DNA of 64,000 nucleotides from Agrostemma githago (taxonomy: Eukaryota; Streptophyta; Magnoliopsida; Caryophyllales; Caryophyllaceae), in NCBI GenBank assembly GCA_958450325.1, contig OY288254.1, positions 33,861,577-33,925,576 on the forward strand. The letters are read 5' to 3'. Of this stretch, positions 1 to 13,039 are shown in pieces; position 1 is the stretch's first letter, and each line of letters starts with the position of its first letter. The notes beneath the pieces were generated by a model. That model was not told the DNA's origin, searched no databases, and saw only the letters and a list, made by a program, of their open reading frames with translations. The position numbers and the translations under genes were made by a program.

Positions 1-1790
1 TGAACCTTAAGAATAGGGTACTGCATAAGACGGGACGGAAATGGGTTTAGGGTTGGATTAGGCGGACCCGCTACGCGGCTCCGCCTAATACAACCCTAAA
101 CCCTTTTCCTTATTCAAGGTCACTAAACCCGCAAGAAATTGAACCCTAAGAGGGTATTGGTGAACCCTGTCGTGGATGTGATTCAAAGATGGGGCAATGA
201 ACCTTAAGAGTAGGGTACTGCATAAGACGGGACGGAAAAGGGTTTAGGGTTGGATTAGGCGGACCCGCTTCGCGGCTCCGCCTAATCCAACCCTAAATCC
301 TTTTCCTTATTCAAGGTCACTAAACCCGCAAGAAACTGACCCCTAAGAGGGTATTGGTGAACCCTGTCGTGGATGTGATTCAAAGAGTGGGCACTAAACC
401 TTAAGAGTCGGGTACTGCATAAGACGGGACGGAAAAGGGTTTAGGGTTGAATTTTGCGGACCCGCTACGCGGCTCCGCCTAATACAACCCTAAACAATTT
501 TCATTATTCAAGGACGGAAAAGGGTTTAGGGTTGGATTAGGCGGACGCGCTTCGCGGCTCCGCCTAATCCAACCCTAAACCATTTTCCTTATTCAAGGTC
601 ACTAAACCCGCAACAAACTGAACCCTAAGAGGGTATTGGTGAACCCTGTCGTGGATGTGATTCAAAGATGGGGCACTGAACTTTAAGAGTAGGGTAATGC
701 ATAAGACGGGACGGAAAAGGGTTTAGGGTTGGATTACGCGGACCCGCTATACGGCTCCGCCTAATCCAACCCTAAACCCTATTCCTTATTCATGGTCACT
801 ACACCCGCAACAAACTGAACCCTAAGAAGGAATTGGTGAACCCTGTCGTGGATGTGATTCAAAGATGGGGCACTGAACCTTAAGAGTAGGGTACTGCATA
901 AGACGGGACGGAAAAGGGTTTAGGGTTGGATTAGGCGGGCCCGCTATGCGGCTCCGCCTAATACAACCCTAAACCTTTTCCTTATTCAAGGTCACTAAAC
1001 CCGCAAGAAACTGAACCCTAAGAGGGTATTGGTGAACCCTGTCGTGGATGTGATTCAAAGATGGGGCACTGAACCTTAAGAATAGGGTACTGCATAAGAC
1101 GGGACGGAAATGGGTTTAGGGTTGGATTAGGCGGACCCGCTACGCGGCTCCGCCTAATACAACCCTAAACCCTTTTCCTTATTCAAGGTCACTAAACCCG
1201 CAAGAAATTGAACCCTAAGAGGGTATTGGTGAACCCTGTCGTGGATGTGATTCAAAGATGGGGCAATGAACCTTAAGAGTAGGGTACTGCATAAGACGGG
1301 ACGGAAAAGGGTTTAGGGTTGGATTAGGCGGACCCGCTTCGCGGCTCCGCCTAATCCAACCCTAAATCCTTTTCCTTATTCAAGGTCACTAAACCCGCAA
1401 GAAACTGACCCCTAAGAGGGTATTGGTGAACCCTGTCGTGGATGTGATTCAAAGAGTGGGCACTAAACCTTAAGAGTCGGGTACTGCATAAGACGGGACG
1501 GAAAAGGGTTTAGGGTTGAATTTTGCGGACCCGCTACGCGGCTCCGCCTAATACAACCCTAAACAATTTTCATTATTCAAGGACGGAAAAGGGTTTAGGG
1601 TTGGATTAGGCGGACGCGCTTCGCGGCTCCGCCTAATCCAACCCTAAACCCTTTTCCTTATTCAAGGTCACTAAACCCGCAACAAACTGAACCCTAAGAG
1701 GGTATTGGTGAACCCTGTCGTGGATGTGATTCAAAGATGGGGCACTGAACCTTAAGAGTAGGGTAATGCATAAGACGGGACGGAAAAGGG
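1..1790 (+). repeat. 1,069-bp higher-order repeat, about 1.7 copies
   Basis: Five monomers (197, 197, 282, 197, 196 bp) fill 1-1069, and the same order restarts at 1070 with the same markers (GAATAGGG, AAATGGG, GGGGCAATGAACC). The second copy breaks where monomer 4 (GGGTAATGC) runs directly into the hairpin of monomer 5 (GGCGGGCCCGCTATGCGG). The hybrid monomer at 1746-1941 is therefore a fusion left by unequal exchange between neighbours. Confidence 0.88.
395..676 (+). repeat. Double-hairpin monomer, type D1 (282 bp)
   Basis: A 197-bp monomer has gained 85 bp that re-enters at ACGGAAAAGGG directly after TTATTCAAGG, giving two hairpins in a row. The first hairpin is degenerate: left arm GGGTTGAATTTTGCGG, right arm CCCTAAACAATTTTC, loop TAC. 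The second is intact apart from GACGCGC instead of GACCCGC. The junction shares GG on both sides (GGG/ACGG and CAAGG/TCAC), as expected of a tandem duplication at 2-bp microhomology. D1 recurs through the array; to the right of 9.7 kb its first arm reads GAATTTGGCGG rather than GAATTTTGCGG. Confidence 0.93.
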
Positions 1791-4686
1791 TTTAGGGTTG
1801 GATTAGGCGGGCCCGCTATGCGGCTCCGCCTAATACAACCCTAAACCTTTTCCTTATTCAAGGTCACTAAACCCGCAAGAAACTGAACCCTAAGAGGGTA
1901 TTGGTGAACCCTGTCGTGGATGTGATTCAAAGATGGGGCACTGAACCTTAAGAATAGGGTACTGCATAAGACGGGACGGAAATGGGTTTAGGGTTGGATT
2001 AGGCGGACCCGCTACGCGGCTCCGCCTAATACAACCCTAAACCCTTTTCCTTATTCAAGGTCACTAAACCCGCAAGAAATTGAACCCTAAGAGGGTATTG
2101 GTGAACCCTGTCGTGGATGTGATTCAAAGATGGGACACTGAACCTTAAGAGTAGGGTACTGCATAATACGGGACGGAAAAGGGTTTACAGTTGGATTAGG
2201 CGGACCCGCTTCCCGGCTCCGTCTAATCCAACCCTAAATCCTTTTCCTTATTCAAGGTCACTAAACCCGCAAGAAACTGAACACTAAGAGGGTATTGGTG
2301 AACCCTGTCGTGGATGTGATTCAAAGATGGGGCACTGAACCTTAAGAGTAGGGTACTGCATAAGACGGGACGGAAAAGGGTTTAGGGTTGGATTAGGCGG
2401 ACCCGCTTCGCGGCTCCGCCTAATCCAACCCTAAACCCTTTTCCTTATTCAAGGTCACTAAACCCGCAATAAACTGACCCCTAAGAGGGTATTGGTGAAC
2501 CCTGTCGTGGATGTGATTCAAAGAGTGGGCACTGAACCTTAAGAGTCGGGTACTGCATAAGACGGGACGGAAAAGGGTTTAGGGTTGAATTTTGCGGACC
2601 CGCTACGCGGCTCCGCCTAATACAACCCTAAACAATTTTCATTATTCAAGGACGGAAAAGGGTTTAGGGTTGGATTAGGCGGACGCGCTTCGCGGCTCCG
2701 CCTAATCCAACCCTAAACCCTTTTCCTTATTCAAGGTCACTAAACCCACAACAAACTGAACCCTAAGAGGGTATTGGTGAACCCTGTCGTGGATGTGATT
2801 CAAAGATGGGGCACTGAACCTTAAGAGTAGGGTAATGCATAAGACGGGACGGAAAAGGGTTTAGGGTTGGATTAGGCGGACCCGCTATACGGCTCCGCCT
2901 AATCCAACCCTAAACCCTATTCCTTATTCATGGTCACTAAACCCGCAAGAAATTGAACCCTAAGAGGGTATTGGTGAACCCTGTCGTGGATGTGATTCAA
3001 AGATGGGGCAATGAACCTTAAGAGTAGGGTACTGCATAAGACGGGACGGAAAAGGGTTTAGGGTTGGATTAGGCGGACCCGCTTCGCGGCTCCGCCTAAT
3101 CCAACCCTAAATCCTTTTCCTTATTCAAGGTCACTAAACCCGCAAGAAACTGACCCCTAAGAGGGTATTGGTGAACCCTGTCGTGGATGTGATTCAAAGA
3201 GTGGGCACTAAACCTTAAGAGTCGGGTACTGCATAAGACGGGACGGAAAAGGGTTTAGGGTTGAATTTTGCGGACCCGCTACGCGGCTCCGCCTAATACA
3301 ACCCTAAACAATTTTCATTATTCAAGGACGGAAAAGGGTTTAGGGTTGGATTAGGCGGACGCGCTTCGCGGCTCCGCCTAATCCAACCCTAAACCCTTTT
3401 CCTTATTCAAGGTCACTAAACCCGCAACAAACTGAACCCTAAGAGGGTATTGGTGAACCCTGTCGTGGATGTGATTCAAAGATGGGGCACTGAACCTTAA
3501 GAGTAGGGTAATGCATAAGACGGGACGGAAAAGGGTTTAGGGTTGGATTAGGCGGGCCCGCTATGCGGCTCCGCCTAATACAACCCTAAACCTTTTCCTT
3601 ATTCAAGGTCACTAAACCCGCAAGAAACTGAACCCTGAGAGGGTATTGGTGAACCCTGTCGTGGATGTGATTCAAAGATGGGGCACTGAACCTTAAGAAT
3701 AGGGTACTGCATAAGACGGGACGGAAATGGGTTTAGGGTTGGATTAGGCGGACCCGCTACGCGGCTCCGCCTAATACAACCCTAAACCCTTTTCCTTATT
3801 CAAGGTCACTAAACCCGCAAGAAATTGAACCCTAAGAGGGTATTGGTGAACCCTGTCGTGGATGTGATTCAAAGATGGGACACTGAACCTTAAGAGTAGG
3901 GTACTGCATAATACGGGACGGAAAAGGGTTTACAGTTGGATTAGGCGGACCCGCTTCCCGGCTCCGTCTAATCCAACCCTAAATCCTTTTCCTTATTCAA
4001 GGTCACTAAACCCGCAAGAAACTGAACCCTAAGAGGGTATTGGTGAACCCTGTCGTGGATGTGATTCAAAGATGGGGCACTGAACCTTAAGAGTAGGGTA
4101 CTGCATAAGACGGGACGGAAAAGGGTTTAGGGTTGGATTAGGCGGACCCGCTTCGCGGCTCCGCCTAATCCAACCCTAAACCCTTTTCCTTATTCAAGGT
4201 CACTAAACCCGCAATAAACTGACCCCTAAGAGGGTATTGGTGAACTCTGTCGTGGATGTGATTCAAAGAGTGGGCACTGAACCTTAAGAGTCGGGTACTG
4301 CATAAGACGGGACGGAAAAGGGTTTAGGGTTGAATTTTGCGGACCCGCTACGCGGCTCCGCCTAATACAACCCTAAACAATTTTCATTATTCAAGGACGG
4401 AAAAGGGTTTAGGGTTGGATTAGGCGGACGCGCTTCGCGGCTCCGCCTAATCCAACCCTAAACCCTTTTCCTTATTCAAGGTCACTAAACCCACAACAAA
4501 CTGAACCCTAAGAGGGTATTGGTGAACCCTGTCGTGGATGTGATTCAAAGATGGGGCACTGAACCTTAAGAGTAGGGTAATGCATAAGACGGGACGGAAA
4601 AGGGTTTAGGGTTGGATTAGGCGGACCCGCTATACGGCTCCGCCTAATCCAACCCTAAACCCTATTCCTTATTCATGGTCACTAAA
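1197..4686 (+). repeat. 1,745-bp tandem higher-order repeat, two copies
   Basis: Markers match at an offset of 1,745: GGGCAATGAACC monomers at 1267 and 3012, and GAATAGGG monomers at 1942 and 3687. The unit equals two 282-bp, one 196-bp and five 197-bp monomers. Identity ends near 2,950/4,695, where AAGAAATTGAACC faces AACAAACTGAACC. This repeat lies inside the larger 3,883-bp duplication. Confidence 0.85.
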
Positions 4687-5552
4687 CCCGCAACAAACTG
4701 AACCCTAAGAAGGAATTGGTGAACCCTTTCGTGGATGTGATTCAAAGATGGGGCACTGAACCTTAAGAGTAGGGTACTGCATAAGACGGGACGGAAAAGG
4801 GTTTAGGGTTGGATTAGGCGGGCCCGCTATGCGGCTCCGCCTAATACAACCCTAAACCTTTTCCTTATTCAAGGACGGAAAAGGGTTTAGGGTTGGATTA
4901 GGCGGACCCACTTCTTGGCTCCGCCTAATCCAACCCTAAACCCTTTTCCTTATTCAAGGTCACTAAACACGCAAGAAACTGAACCCTAAGAGGGAATTGG
5001 TGAACCCTGTCGTGGATGTGATTCAAAGATGGGGCACTGAACCTTAAGAGTAGGGTACTTCATAAGACGGGACGGAAAAGGGTTTAGGGTTAGATTAGGC
5101 GGACCTACTTCGCGGCTCCGCCTAATCCAACCCTAAACCCTTTTCCTTATTCAAGGTCACTAAACCCGCAACAAACTGAACCCTAAGAGGGTATTGGTGA
5201 ACCCTGTCGTGGATGTGATTCAAAGATGGGGCACTGAACCTTAAGAATAGGGTACTGCATAAGACGGGACGGAAATGGGTTTAGGGTTGGATTAGGCGGA
5301 CCCGCTACGCGGCTCCGTCTAATACAACCCTAAACCCTTTTCCTTATTCAAGGTCACTAAACCCGCAAGAAATTGAACCCTAAGAGGGTATTGGTGAACC
5401 CTGTCGTGGATGTAATTCAAAGATGGGCCACTGAACCTTAAGAGTAGGGTACTGCATAATACAGGACGGAAAAGGGTTTACAGTTGGATTAGGCGGACCC
5501 GCTTCGCGGCTCCGTCTAATCCAACCCTAAATCCTTTTCCTTATTCAAGGTC
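1670..5552 (+). repeat. 3,883-bp higher-order repeat, copy A
   Basis: GAATAGGG monomers at 1942, 3687 and 5235 recur at 5825, 7570 and 9118, all exactly 3,883 bp on. Rare variants are shared by both copies: GAACTCTGTCG, CCCTTTCGTGG, CCCACTTCTTGG, GGACCTACTTCG and GATGTAATTC. The few differences I saw by eye include ACACTAAG (2281) versus ACCCTAAG, AACCCTGAGAGG (3629) versus AACCCTAAGAGG, and ACAGG (5453) versus ACGGG. The edges are approximate. Copy A already contains the nested 1,745-bp repeats, so this was a later event. Confidence 0.9.
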
Positions 5553-8500
5553 ACTAAACCCGCAACAAACTGAACCCTAAGAGGGTATTGGTGAACCCTG
5601 TCGTGGATGTGATTCAAAGATGGGGCACTGAACCTTAAGAGTAGGGTAATGCATAAGACGGGACGGAAAAGGGTTTAGGGTTGGATTAGGCGGGCCCGCT
5701 ATGCGGCTCCGCCTAATACAACCCTAAACCTTTTCCTTATTCAAGGTCACTAAACCCGCAAGAAACTGAACCCTAAGAGGGTATTGGTGAACCCTGTCGT
5801 GGATGTGATTCAAAGATGGGGCACTGAACCTTAAGAATAGGGTACTGCATAAGACGGGACGGAAATGGGTTTAGGGTTGGATTAGGCGGACCCGCTACGC
5901 GGCTCCGCCTAATACAACCCTAAACCCTTTTCCTTATTCAAGGTCACTAAACCCGCAAGAAATTGAACCCTAAGAGGGTATTGGTGAACCCTGTCGTGGA
6001 TGTGATTCAAAGATGGGACACTGAACCTTAAGAGTAGGGTACTGCATAATACGGGACGGAAAAGGGTTTACAGTTGGATTAGGCGGACCCGCTTCCCGGC
6101 TCCGTCTAATCCAACCCTAAATCCTTTTCCTTATTCAAGGTCACTAAACCCGCAAGAAACTGAACCCTAAGAGGGTATTGGTGAACCCTGTCGTGGATGT
6201 GATTCAAAGATGGGGCACTGAACCTTAAGAGTAGGGTACTGCATAAGACGGGACGGAAAAGGGTTTAGGGTTGGATTAGGCGGACCCGCTTCGCGGCTCC
6301 GCCTAATCCAACCCTAAACCCTTTTCCTTATTCAAGGTCACTAAACCCGCAATAAACTGACCCCTAAGAGGGTATTGGTGAACCCTGTCGTGGATGTGAT
6401 TCAAAGAGTGGGCACTGAACCTTAAGAGTCGGGTACTGCATAAGACGGGACGAAAAAGGGTTTAGGGTTGAATTTTGCGGACCCGCTACGCGGCTCCGCC
6501 TAATACAACCCTAAACAATTTTCATTATTCAAGGACGGAAAAGGGTTTAGGGTTGGATTAGGCGGACGCGCTTCGCGGCTCCGCCTAATCCAACCCTAAA
6601 CCCTTTTCCTTATTCAAGGTCACTAAACCCACAACAAACTGAACCCTAAGAGGGTATTGGTGAACCCTGTCGTGGATGTGATTCAAAGATGGGGCACTGA
6701 ACCTTAAGAGTAGGGTAATGCATAAGACGGGACGGAAAAGGGTTTAGGGTTGGATTAGGCGGACCCGCTATACGGCTCCGCCTAATCCAACCCTAAACCC
6801 TATTCCTTATTCATGGTCACTAAACCCGCAAGAAATTGAACCCTAAGAGGGTATTGGTGAACCCTGTCGTGGATGTGATTCAAAGATGGGGCAATGAACC
6901 TTAAGAGTAGGGTACTGCATAAGACGGGACGGAAAAGGGTTTAGGGTTGGATTAGGCGGACCCGCTTCGCGGCTCCGCCTAATCCAACCCTAAATCCTTT
7001 TCCTTATTCAAGGTCACTAAACCCGCAAGAAACTGACCCCTAAGAGGGTATTGGTGAACCCTGTCGTGGATGTGATTCAAAGAGTGGGCACTAAACCTTA
7101 AGAGTCGGGTACTGCATAAGACGGGACGGAAAAGGGTTTAGGGTTGAATTTTGCGGACCCGCTACGCGGCTCCGCCTAATACAACCCTAAACAATTTTCA
7201 TTATTCAAGGACGGAAAAGGGTTTAGGGTTGGATTAGGCGGACGCGCTTCGCGGCTCCGCCTAATCCAACCCTAAACCCTTTTCCTTATTCAAGGTCACT
7301 AAACCCGCAACAAACTGAACCCTAAGAGGGTATTGGTGAACCCTGTCGTGGATGTGATTCAAAGATGGGGCACTGAACCTTAAGAGTAGGGTAATGCATA
7401 AGACGGGACGGAAAAGGGTTTAGGGTTGGATTAGGCGGGCCCGCTATGCGGCTCCGCCTAATACAACCCTAAACCTTTTCCTTATTCAAGGTCACTAAAC
7501 CCGCAAGAAACTGAACCCTAAGAGGGTATTGGTGAACCCTGTCGTGGATGTGATTCAAAGATGGGGCACTGAACCTTAAGAATAGGGTACTGCATAAGAC
7601 GGGACGGAAATGGGTTTAGGGTTGGATTAGGCGGACCCGCTACGCGGCTCCGCCTAATACAACCCTAAACCCTTTTCCTTATTCAAGGTCACTAAACCCG
7701 CAAGAAATTGAACCCTAAGAGGGTATTGGTGAACCCTGTCGTGGATGTGATTCAAAGATGGGACACTGAACCTTAAGAGTAGGGTACTGCATAATACGGG
7801 ACGGAAAAGGGTTTACAGTTGGATTAGGCGGACCCGCTTCCCGGCTCCGTCTAATCCAACCCTAAATCCTTTTCCTTATTCAAGGTCACTAAACCCGCAA
7901 GAAACTGAACCCTAAGAGGGTATTGGTGAACCCTGTCGTGGATGTGATTCAAAGATGGGGCACTGAACCTTAAGAGTAGGGTACTGCATAAGACGGGACG
8001 GAAAAGGGTTTAGGGTTGGATTAGGCGGACCCGCTTCGCGGCTCCGCCTAATCCAACCCTAAACCCTTTTCCTTATTCAAGGTCACTAAACCCGCAATAA
8101 ACTGACCCCTAAGAGGGTATTGGTGAACTCTGTCGTGGATGTGATTCAAAGAGTGGGCACTGAACCTTAAGAGTCGGGTACTGCATAAGACGGGACGGAA
8201 AAGGGTTTAGGGTTGAATTTTGCGGACCCGCTACGCGGCTCCGCCTAATACAACCCTAAACAATTTTCATTATTCAAGGACGGAAAAGGGTTTAGGGTTG
8301 GATTAGGCGGACGCGCTTCGCGGCTCCGCCTAATCCAACCCTAAACCCTTTTCCTTATTCAAGGTCACTAAACCCACAACAAACTGAACCCTAAGAGGGT
8401 ATTGGTGAACCCTGTCGTGGATGTGATTCAAAGATGGGGCACTGAACCTTAAGAGTAGGGTAATGCATAAGACGGGACGGAAAAGGGTTTAGGGTTGGAT

Positions 8501-9435
8501 TAGGCGGACCCGCTATACGGCTCCGCCTAATCCAACCCTAAACCCTATTCCTTATTCATGGTCACTAAACCCGCAACAAACTGAACCCTAAGAAGGAATT
8601 GGTGAACCCTTTCGTGGATGTGATTCAAAGATGGGGCACTGAACCTTAAGAGTAGGGTACTGCATAAGACGGGACGGAAAAGGGTTTAGGGTTGGATTAG
8701 GCGGGCCCGCTATGCGGCTCCGCCTAATACAACCCTAAACCTTTTCCTTATTCAAGGACGGAAAAGGGTTTAGGGTTGGATTAGGCGGACCCACTTCTTG
8801 GCTCCGCCTAATCCAACCCTAAACCCTTTTCCTTATTCAAGGTCACTAAACACGCAAGAAACTGAACCCTAAGAGGGAATTGGTGAACCCTGTCGTGGAT
8901 GTGATTCAAAGATGGGGCACTGAACCTTAAGAGTAGGGTACTTCATAAGACGGGACGGAAAAGGGTTTAGGGTTAGATTAGGCGGACCTACTTCGCGGCT
9001 CCGCCTAATCCAACCCTAAACCCTTTTCCTTATTCAAGGTCACTAAACCCGCAACAAACTGAACCCTAAGAGGGTATTGGTGAACCCTGTCGTGGATGTG
9101 ATTCAAAGATGGGGCACTGAACCTTAAGAATAGGGTACTGCATAAGACGGGACGGAAATGGGTTTAGGGTTGGATTAGGCGGACCCGCTACGCGGCTCCG
9201 TCTAATACAACCCTAAACCCTTTTCCTTATTCAAGGTCACTAAACCCGCAAGAAATTGAACCCTAAGAGGGTATTGGTGAACCCTGTCGTGGATGTAATT
9301 CAAAGATGGGCCACTGAACCTTAAGAGTAGGGTACTGCATAATACGGGACGGAAAAGGGTTTACAGTTGGATTAGGCGGACCCGCTTCGCGGCTCCGTCT
9401 AATCCAACCCTAAATCCTTTTCCTTATTCAAGGTC
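5553..9435 (+). repeat. 3,883-bp higher-order repeat, copy B
   Basis: This is the tandem partner of the preceding unit; identity runs to about 9,448, where AAGAAACTG replaces AACAAACTG. A private change is GGGACGAAAAAGG near 6,450. No third copy follows: at 9,709 a D1 monomer stands where a GAATAGGG monomer would be expected. The copies are so similar that the pair could be recent or, less likely, an assembly duplication. Confidence 0.9.
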
Positions 9436-11955
9436 ACTAAACCCGCAAGAAACTGAACCCTAAGAGGGTATTGGTGAACCCTGTCGTGGATGTGATTCAA
9501 AGATGGGGCACTGAACCTTAAGAGTAGGGTACTGCATAAGACGGGACGGAAAAGGGTTTAGGGTTGGATTAGGCGGACCCGCTTCGCGGCTCCGCCTAAT
9601 CCAACCCTAAACCCTTTTCCTTATTCAAGGTCACTAAACCCGCAATAAACTGACCCCTAAGAGGGTATTGGTGAACCCTGTCGTGGATGTGATTCAAAGA
9701 GTGGGCACTGAACCTTAAGAGTCGGGTACTGCATAAGACGGGACGGAAAAGGGTTTAGGGTTGAATTTGGCGGACCCGCTACGCGGCTCCGCCTAATACA
9801 ACCCTAAACAATTTTCATTATTCAAGGACGGAAAAGGGTTTAGGGTTGGATTAGGCGGACGCGCTTCGCGGCTCCGCCTAATCCAACCCTAAACCCTTTT
9901 CCTTATTCAAGGTCACTAAACCCACAACAAACTGAACCCTAAGAGGGTATTGGTGAACCCTGTCGTGGATGTGATTCAAAGAGTGGGCACTGAACCTTAA
10001 GAGTCGGGTACTGCATAAGACGGGACGGAAAAGGGTTTAGGGTTGAATTTGGCGGACCCGCTACGCGGCTCCGCCTAATACAACCCTAAACAATTTTCAT
10101 TATTCAAGGACGGAAAAGGGTTTAGGGTTGGATTAGGCGGACGCGCTTCGCGGCTCCGCCTAATCCAACCCTAAACCCTTTTCCTTATTCAAGGTCACTA
10201 AACCCACAACAAACTGAACCCTAAGAGGGTATTGGTGAACCCTGTCGTGGATGTGATTCAAAGATGGGGCACTGAACCTTAAGAGTAGGGTAATGCATAA
10301 GACGGGACGGAAAAGGGTTTAGGGTTGGATTAGGCGGGCCCGCTATGCGGCTCCGCCTAATACAACCCTAAACCTTTTCCTTATTCAAGGACGGAAAAGG
10401 GTTTAGGGTTGGATTAGGCGGACCCGCTTCTTGGCTCCGCCTAATCCAACCCTAAACCCTTTTCCTTATTCAAGGTCACTAAACACGCAAGAAACTGAAC
10501 CCTAAGAGGGAATTGGTGAACCCTGTCGTGGATGTGATTCAAAGATGGGGCACTGAACCTTAAGAGTAGGGTACTTCATAAGACGGGACGGAAAAGGGTT
10601 TAGGGTTAGATTAGGCGGACCTACTTCGCGGCTCCGCCTAATCCAACCCTAAACCCTTTTCCTTATTCAAGGTCACTAAACCCGCAACAAACTGAACCCT
10701 AAGAGGGTATTGGTGAACCCTGTCGTGGATGTGATTCAAAGATGGGGCACTGAACCTTAAGAATAGGGTACTGCATAAGACGGGACGGAAATGGGTTTAG
10801 GGTTGGATTAGGCGGACCCGCTACGCGGCTCCGTCTAATACAACCCTAAACCCTTTTCCTTATTCAAGGTCACTAAACCCGCAAGAAATTGAACCCTAAG
10901 AGGGTATTGGTGAACCCTGTCGTGGATGTAATTCAAAGATGGGCCACTGAACCTTAAGAGTAGGGTACTGCATAATACGGGACGGAAAAGGGTTTACAGT
11001 TGGATTAGGCGGACCCGCTTCGCGGCTCCGTCTAATCCAACCCTAAATCCTTTTCCTTATTCAAGGTCACTAAACCCGCAAGAAACTGAACCCTAAGAGG
11101 GTATTGGTGAACCCTGTCGTGGATGTGATTCAAAGATGGGGCACTGAACCTTAAGAGTAGGGTACTGCATAAGACGGGACGGAAAAGGGTTTAGGGTTGG
11201 ATTAGGCGGACCCGCTTCGCGGCTCCGCCTAATCCAACCCTAAACCCTTTTCCTTATTCAAGGTCACTAAACCCGCAATAAACTGACCCCTAAGAGGATA
11301 TTGGTGAACCCTGTCGTGGATGTGATTCAAAGAGTGGGCACTGAACCTTAAGAGTCGGGTACTGCATAAGACGGGACGGAAAAGGGTTTAGGGTTGAATT
11401 TGGCGGACCCGCTACGCGGCTCCGCCTAATACAACCCTAAACAATTTTCATTATTCAAGGACGGAAAAGGGTTTAGGGTTGGATTAGGCGGACGCGCTTC
11501 GCGGCTCCGCCTAATCCAACCCTAAACCCTTTTCCTTATTCAAGGTCACTAAACCCACAACAAACTGAACCCTAAGAGGGTATTGGTGAACCCTGTCGTG
11601 GATGTGATTCAAAGAGTGGGCACTGAACCTTAAGAGTCGGGTACTGCATAAGACGGGACGGAAAAGGGTTTAGGGTTGAATTTGGCGGACCCGCTACGCG
11701 GCTCCGCCTAATACAACCCTAAACAATTTTCATTATTCAAGGACGGAAAAGGGTTTAGGGTTGGATTAGGCGGACGCGCTTCGCGGCTCCGCCTAATCCA
11801 ACCCTAAACCCTTTTCCTTATTCAAGGTCACTAAACCCACAACAAACTGAACCCTAAGAGGGTATTGGTGAACCCTGTCGTGGATGTGATTCAAAGATGG
11901 GGCACTGAACCTTAAGAGTAGGGTAATGCATAAGACGGGACGGAAAAGGGTTTAG
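8690..11955 (+). repeat. 1,633-bp tandem higher-order repeat, two copies
   Basis: TTGGCTCC of the CTTCTTGG hairpin at 8798 recurs at 10431; GAATAGGG monomers at 9118 and 10751; D1 monomers at 9709 and 9991 recur at 11342 and 11624. All are 1,633 bp apart, equal to two 282-bp, one 281-bp and four 197-bp monomers. Each copy holds two D1 monomers back to back, a local doubling not seen to the left. The second copy then keeps a CTATACGG monomer that is fused away in the first. Confidence 0.87.
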
Positions 11956-12102
11956 GGTTGGATTAGGCGGACCCGCTATACGGCTCCGCCTAATCCAACC
12001 CTAAACCCTATTCCTTATTCATGGTCACTAAACCCGCAATAAACTGAACCCTAACAAGGAATTGGTGAACCCTGTCGTGGATGTGATTCAAAGATGGGGC
12101 AC

Positions 12103-12664
12103 TGAACCTTAAGAGTAGGGTACTGCATAAGACGGGACGGAAAAGGGTTTAGGGTTGGATTAGGCGGGCCCGCTATGCGGCTCCGCCTAATACAACCCTA
12201 AACCTTTTCCTTATTCAAGGACGGAAAAGGGTTTAGGGTTGGATTAGGCGGACCCGCTTCTTGGCTCCGCCTAATCCAACCCTAAACCCTTTTCCTTATT
12301 CAAGGTCACTAAACACGCAAGAAACTGAACCCTAAGAGGGAATTGGTGAACCCTGTCGTGGATGTGATTCAAAGATGGGGCACTAAACCTTAAGAGTAGG
12401 GTACTTCATAAGACGGGACGGAAAAGGGTTTAGGGTTGGATTAGGCGGACCCGCTACGCGGCTCCGCCTATTACAACCCTAAACCTTTTCCTTATTCAAG
12501 GACGGAAAAGGGTTTAGGGTTGGATTAGGCGGACCCGCTTCTTGGCTCCGCCTAATCCAACCCTAAACCCTTTTCCTTATTCAAGGTCGCTAAACACGCA
12601 AGAAACTGAACCCTAAGAGGGAATTGGTGAACCCTGTCGTGGATGTGATTCAAAGATGGGGCAC
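12103..12664 (+). repeat. Two consecutive 281-bp double-hairpin monomers
   Basis: The units at 12103-12383 and 12384-12664 are both 281 bp and both end in a CTTCTTGG hairpin. Hairpin 1 differs: the first has GGCGGGCCCGCTATGCGG with CCTAATACAACC; the second has GGCGGACCCGCTACGCGG with CCTATTACAACC. The second keeps the canonical left arm TTGGATTAGG, so it looks like an intermediate between ordinary double-hairpin monomers and type D2, whose left arm is TTGTATTAGG. Confidence 0.85.
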
Positions 12665-13039
12665 TAAACCTTAAGAGTAGGGTACTTCATAAGACGGGAC
12701 GGAAAAGGGTTTAGGGTTAGATTAGGCGGACCCGCTTCGCGGCTCCGCCTAATCCAAACCGAAACCCTTTTCCTTATTCAAGGTCACTAAACCCGCAACA
12801 AACTGAACCCTAAGAGGGTATTGGTGAACCCTGTCGTGGATGTGATTCAAAGATGGGGCACTGAACCTTAAGAATAGGGTACTGCATAAGACGGGACGGA
12901 AATGGGTTTAGGGTTGGATTAGGTGGACCCGCTACGCGACTCCGCCTAATACAACCCTAAACCCTTTTCCTTATTCAAGGTCACTAAACCCGCAAGAAAT
13001 TGAACCCTAAGAGGGTATTGGTGAACCCTGTCGTGGATG

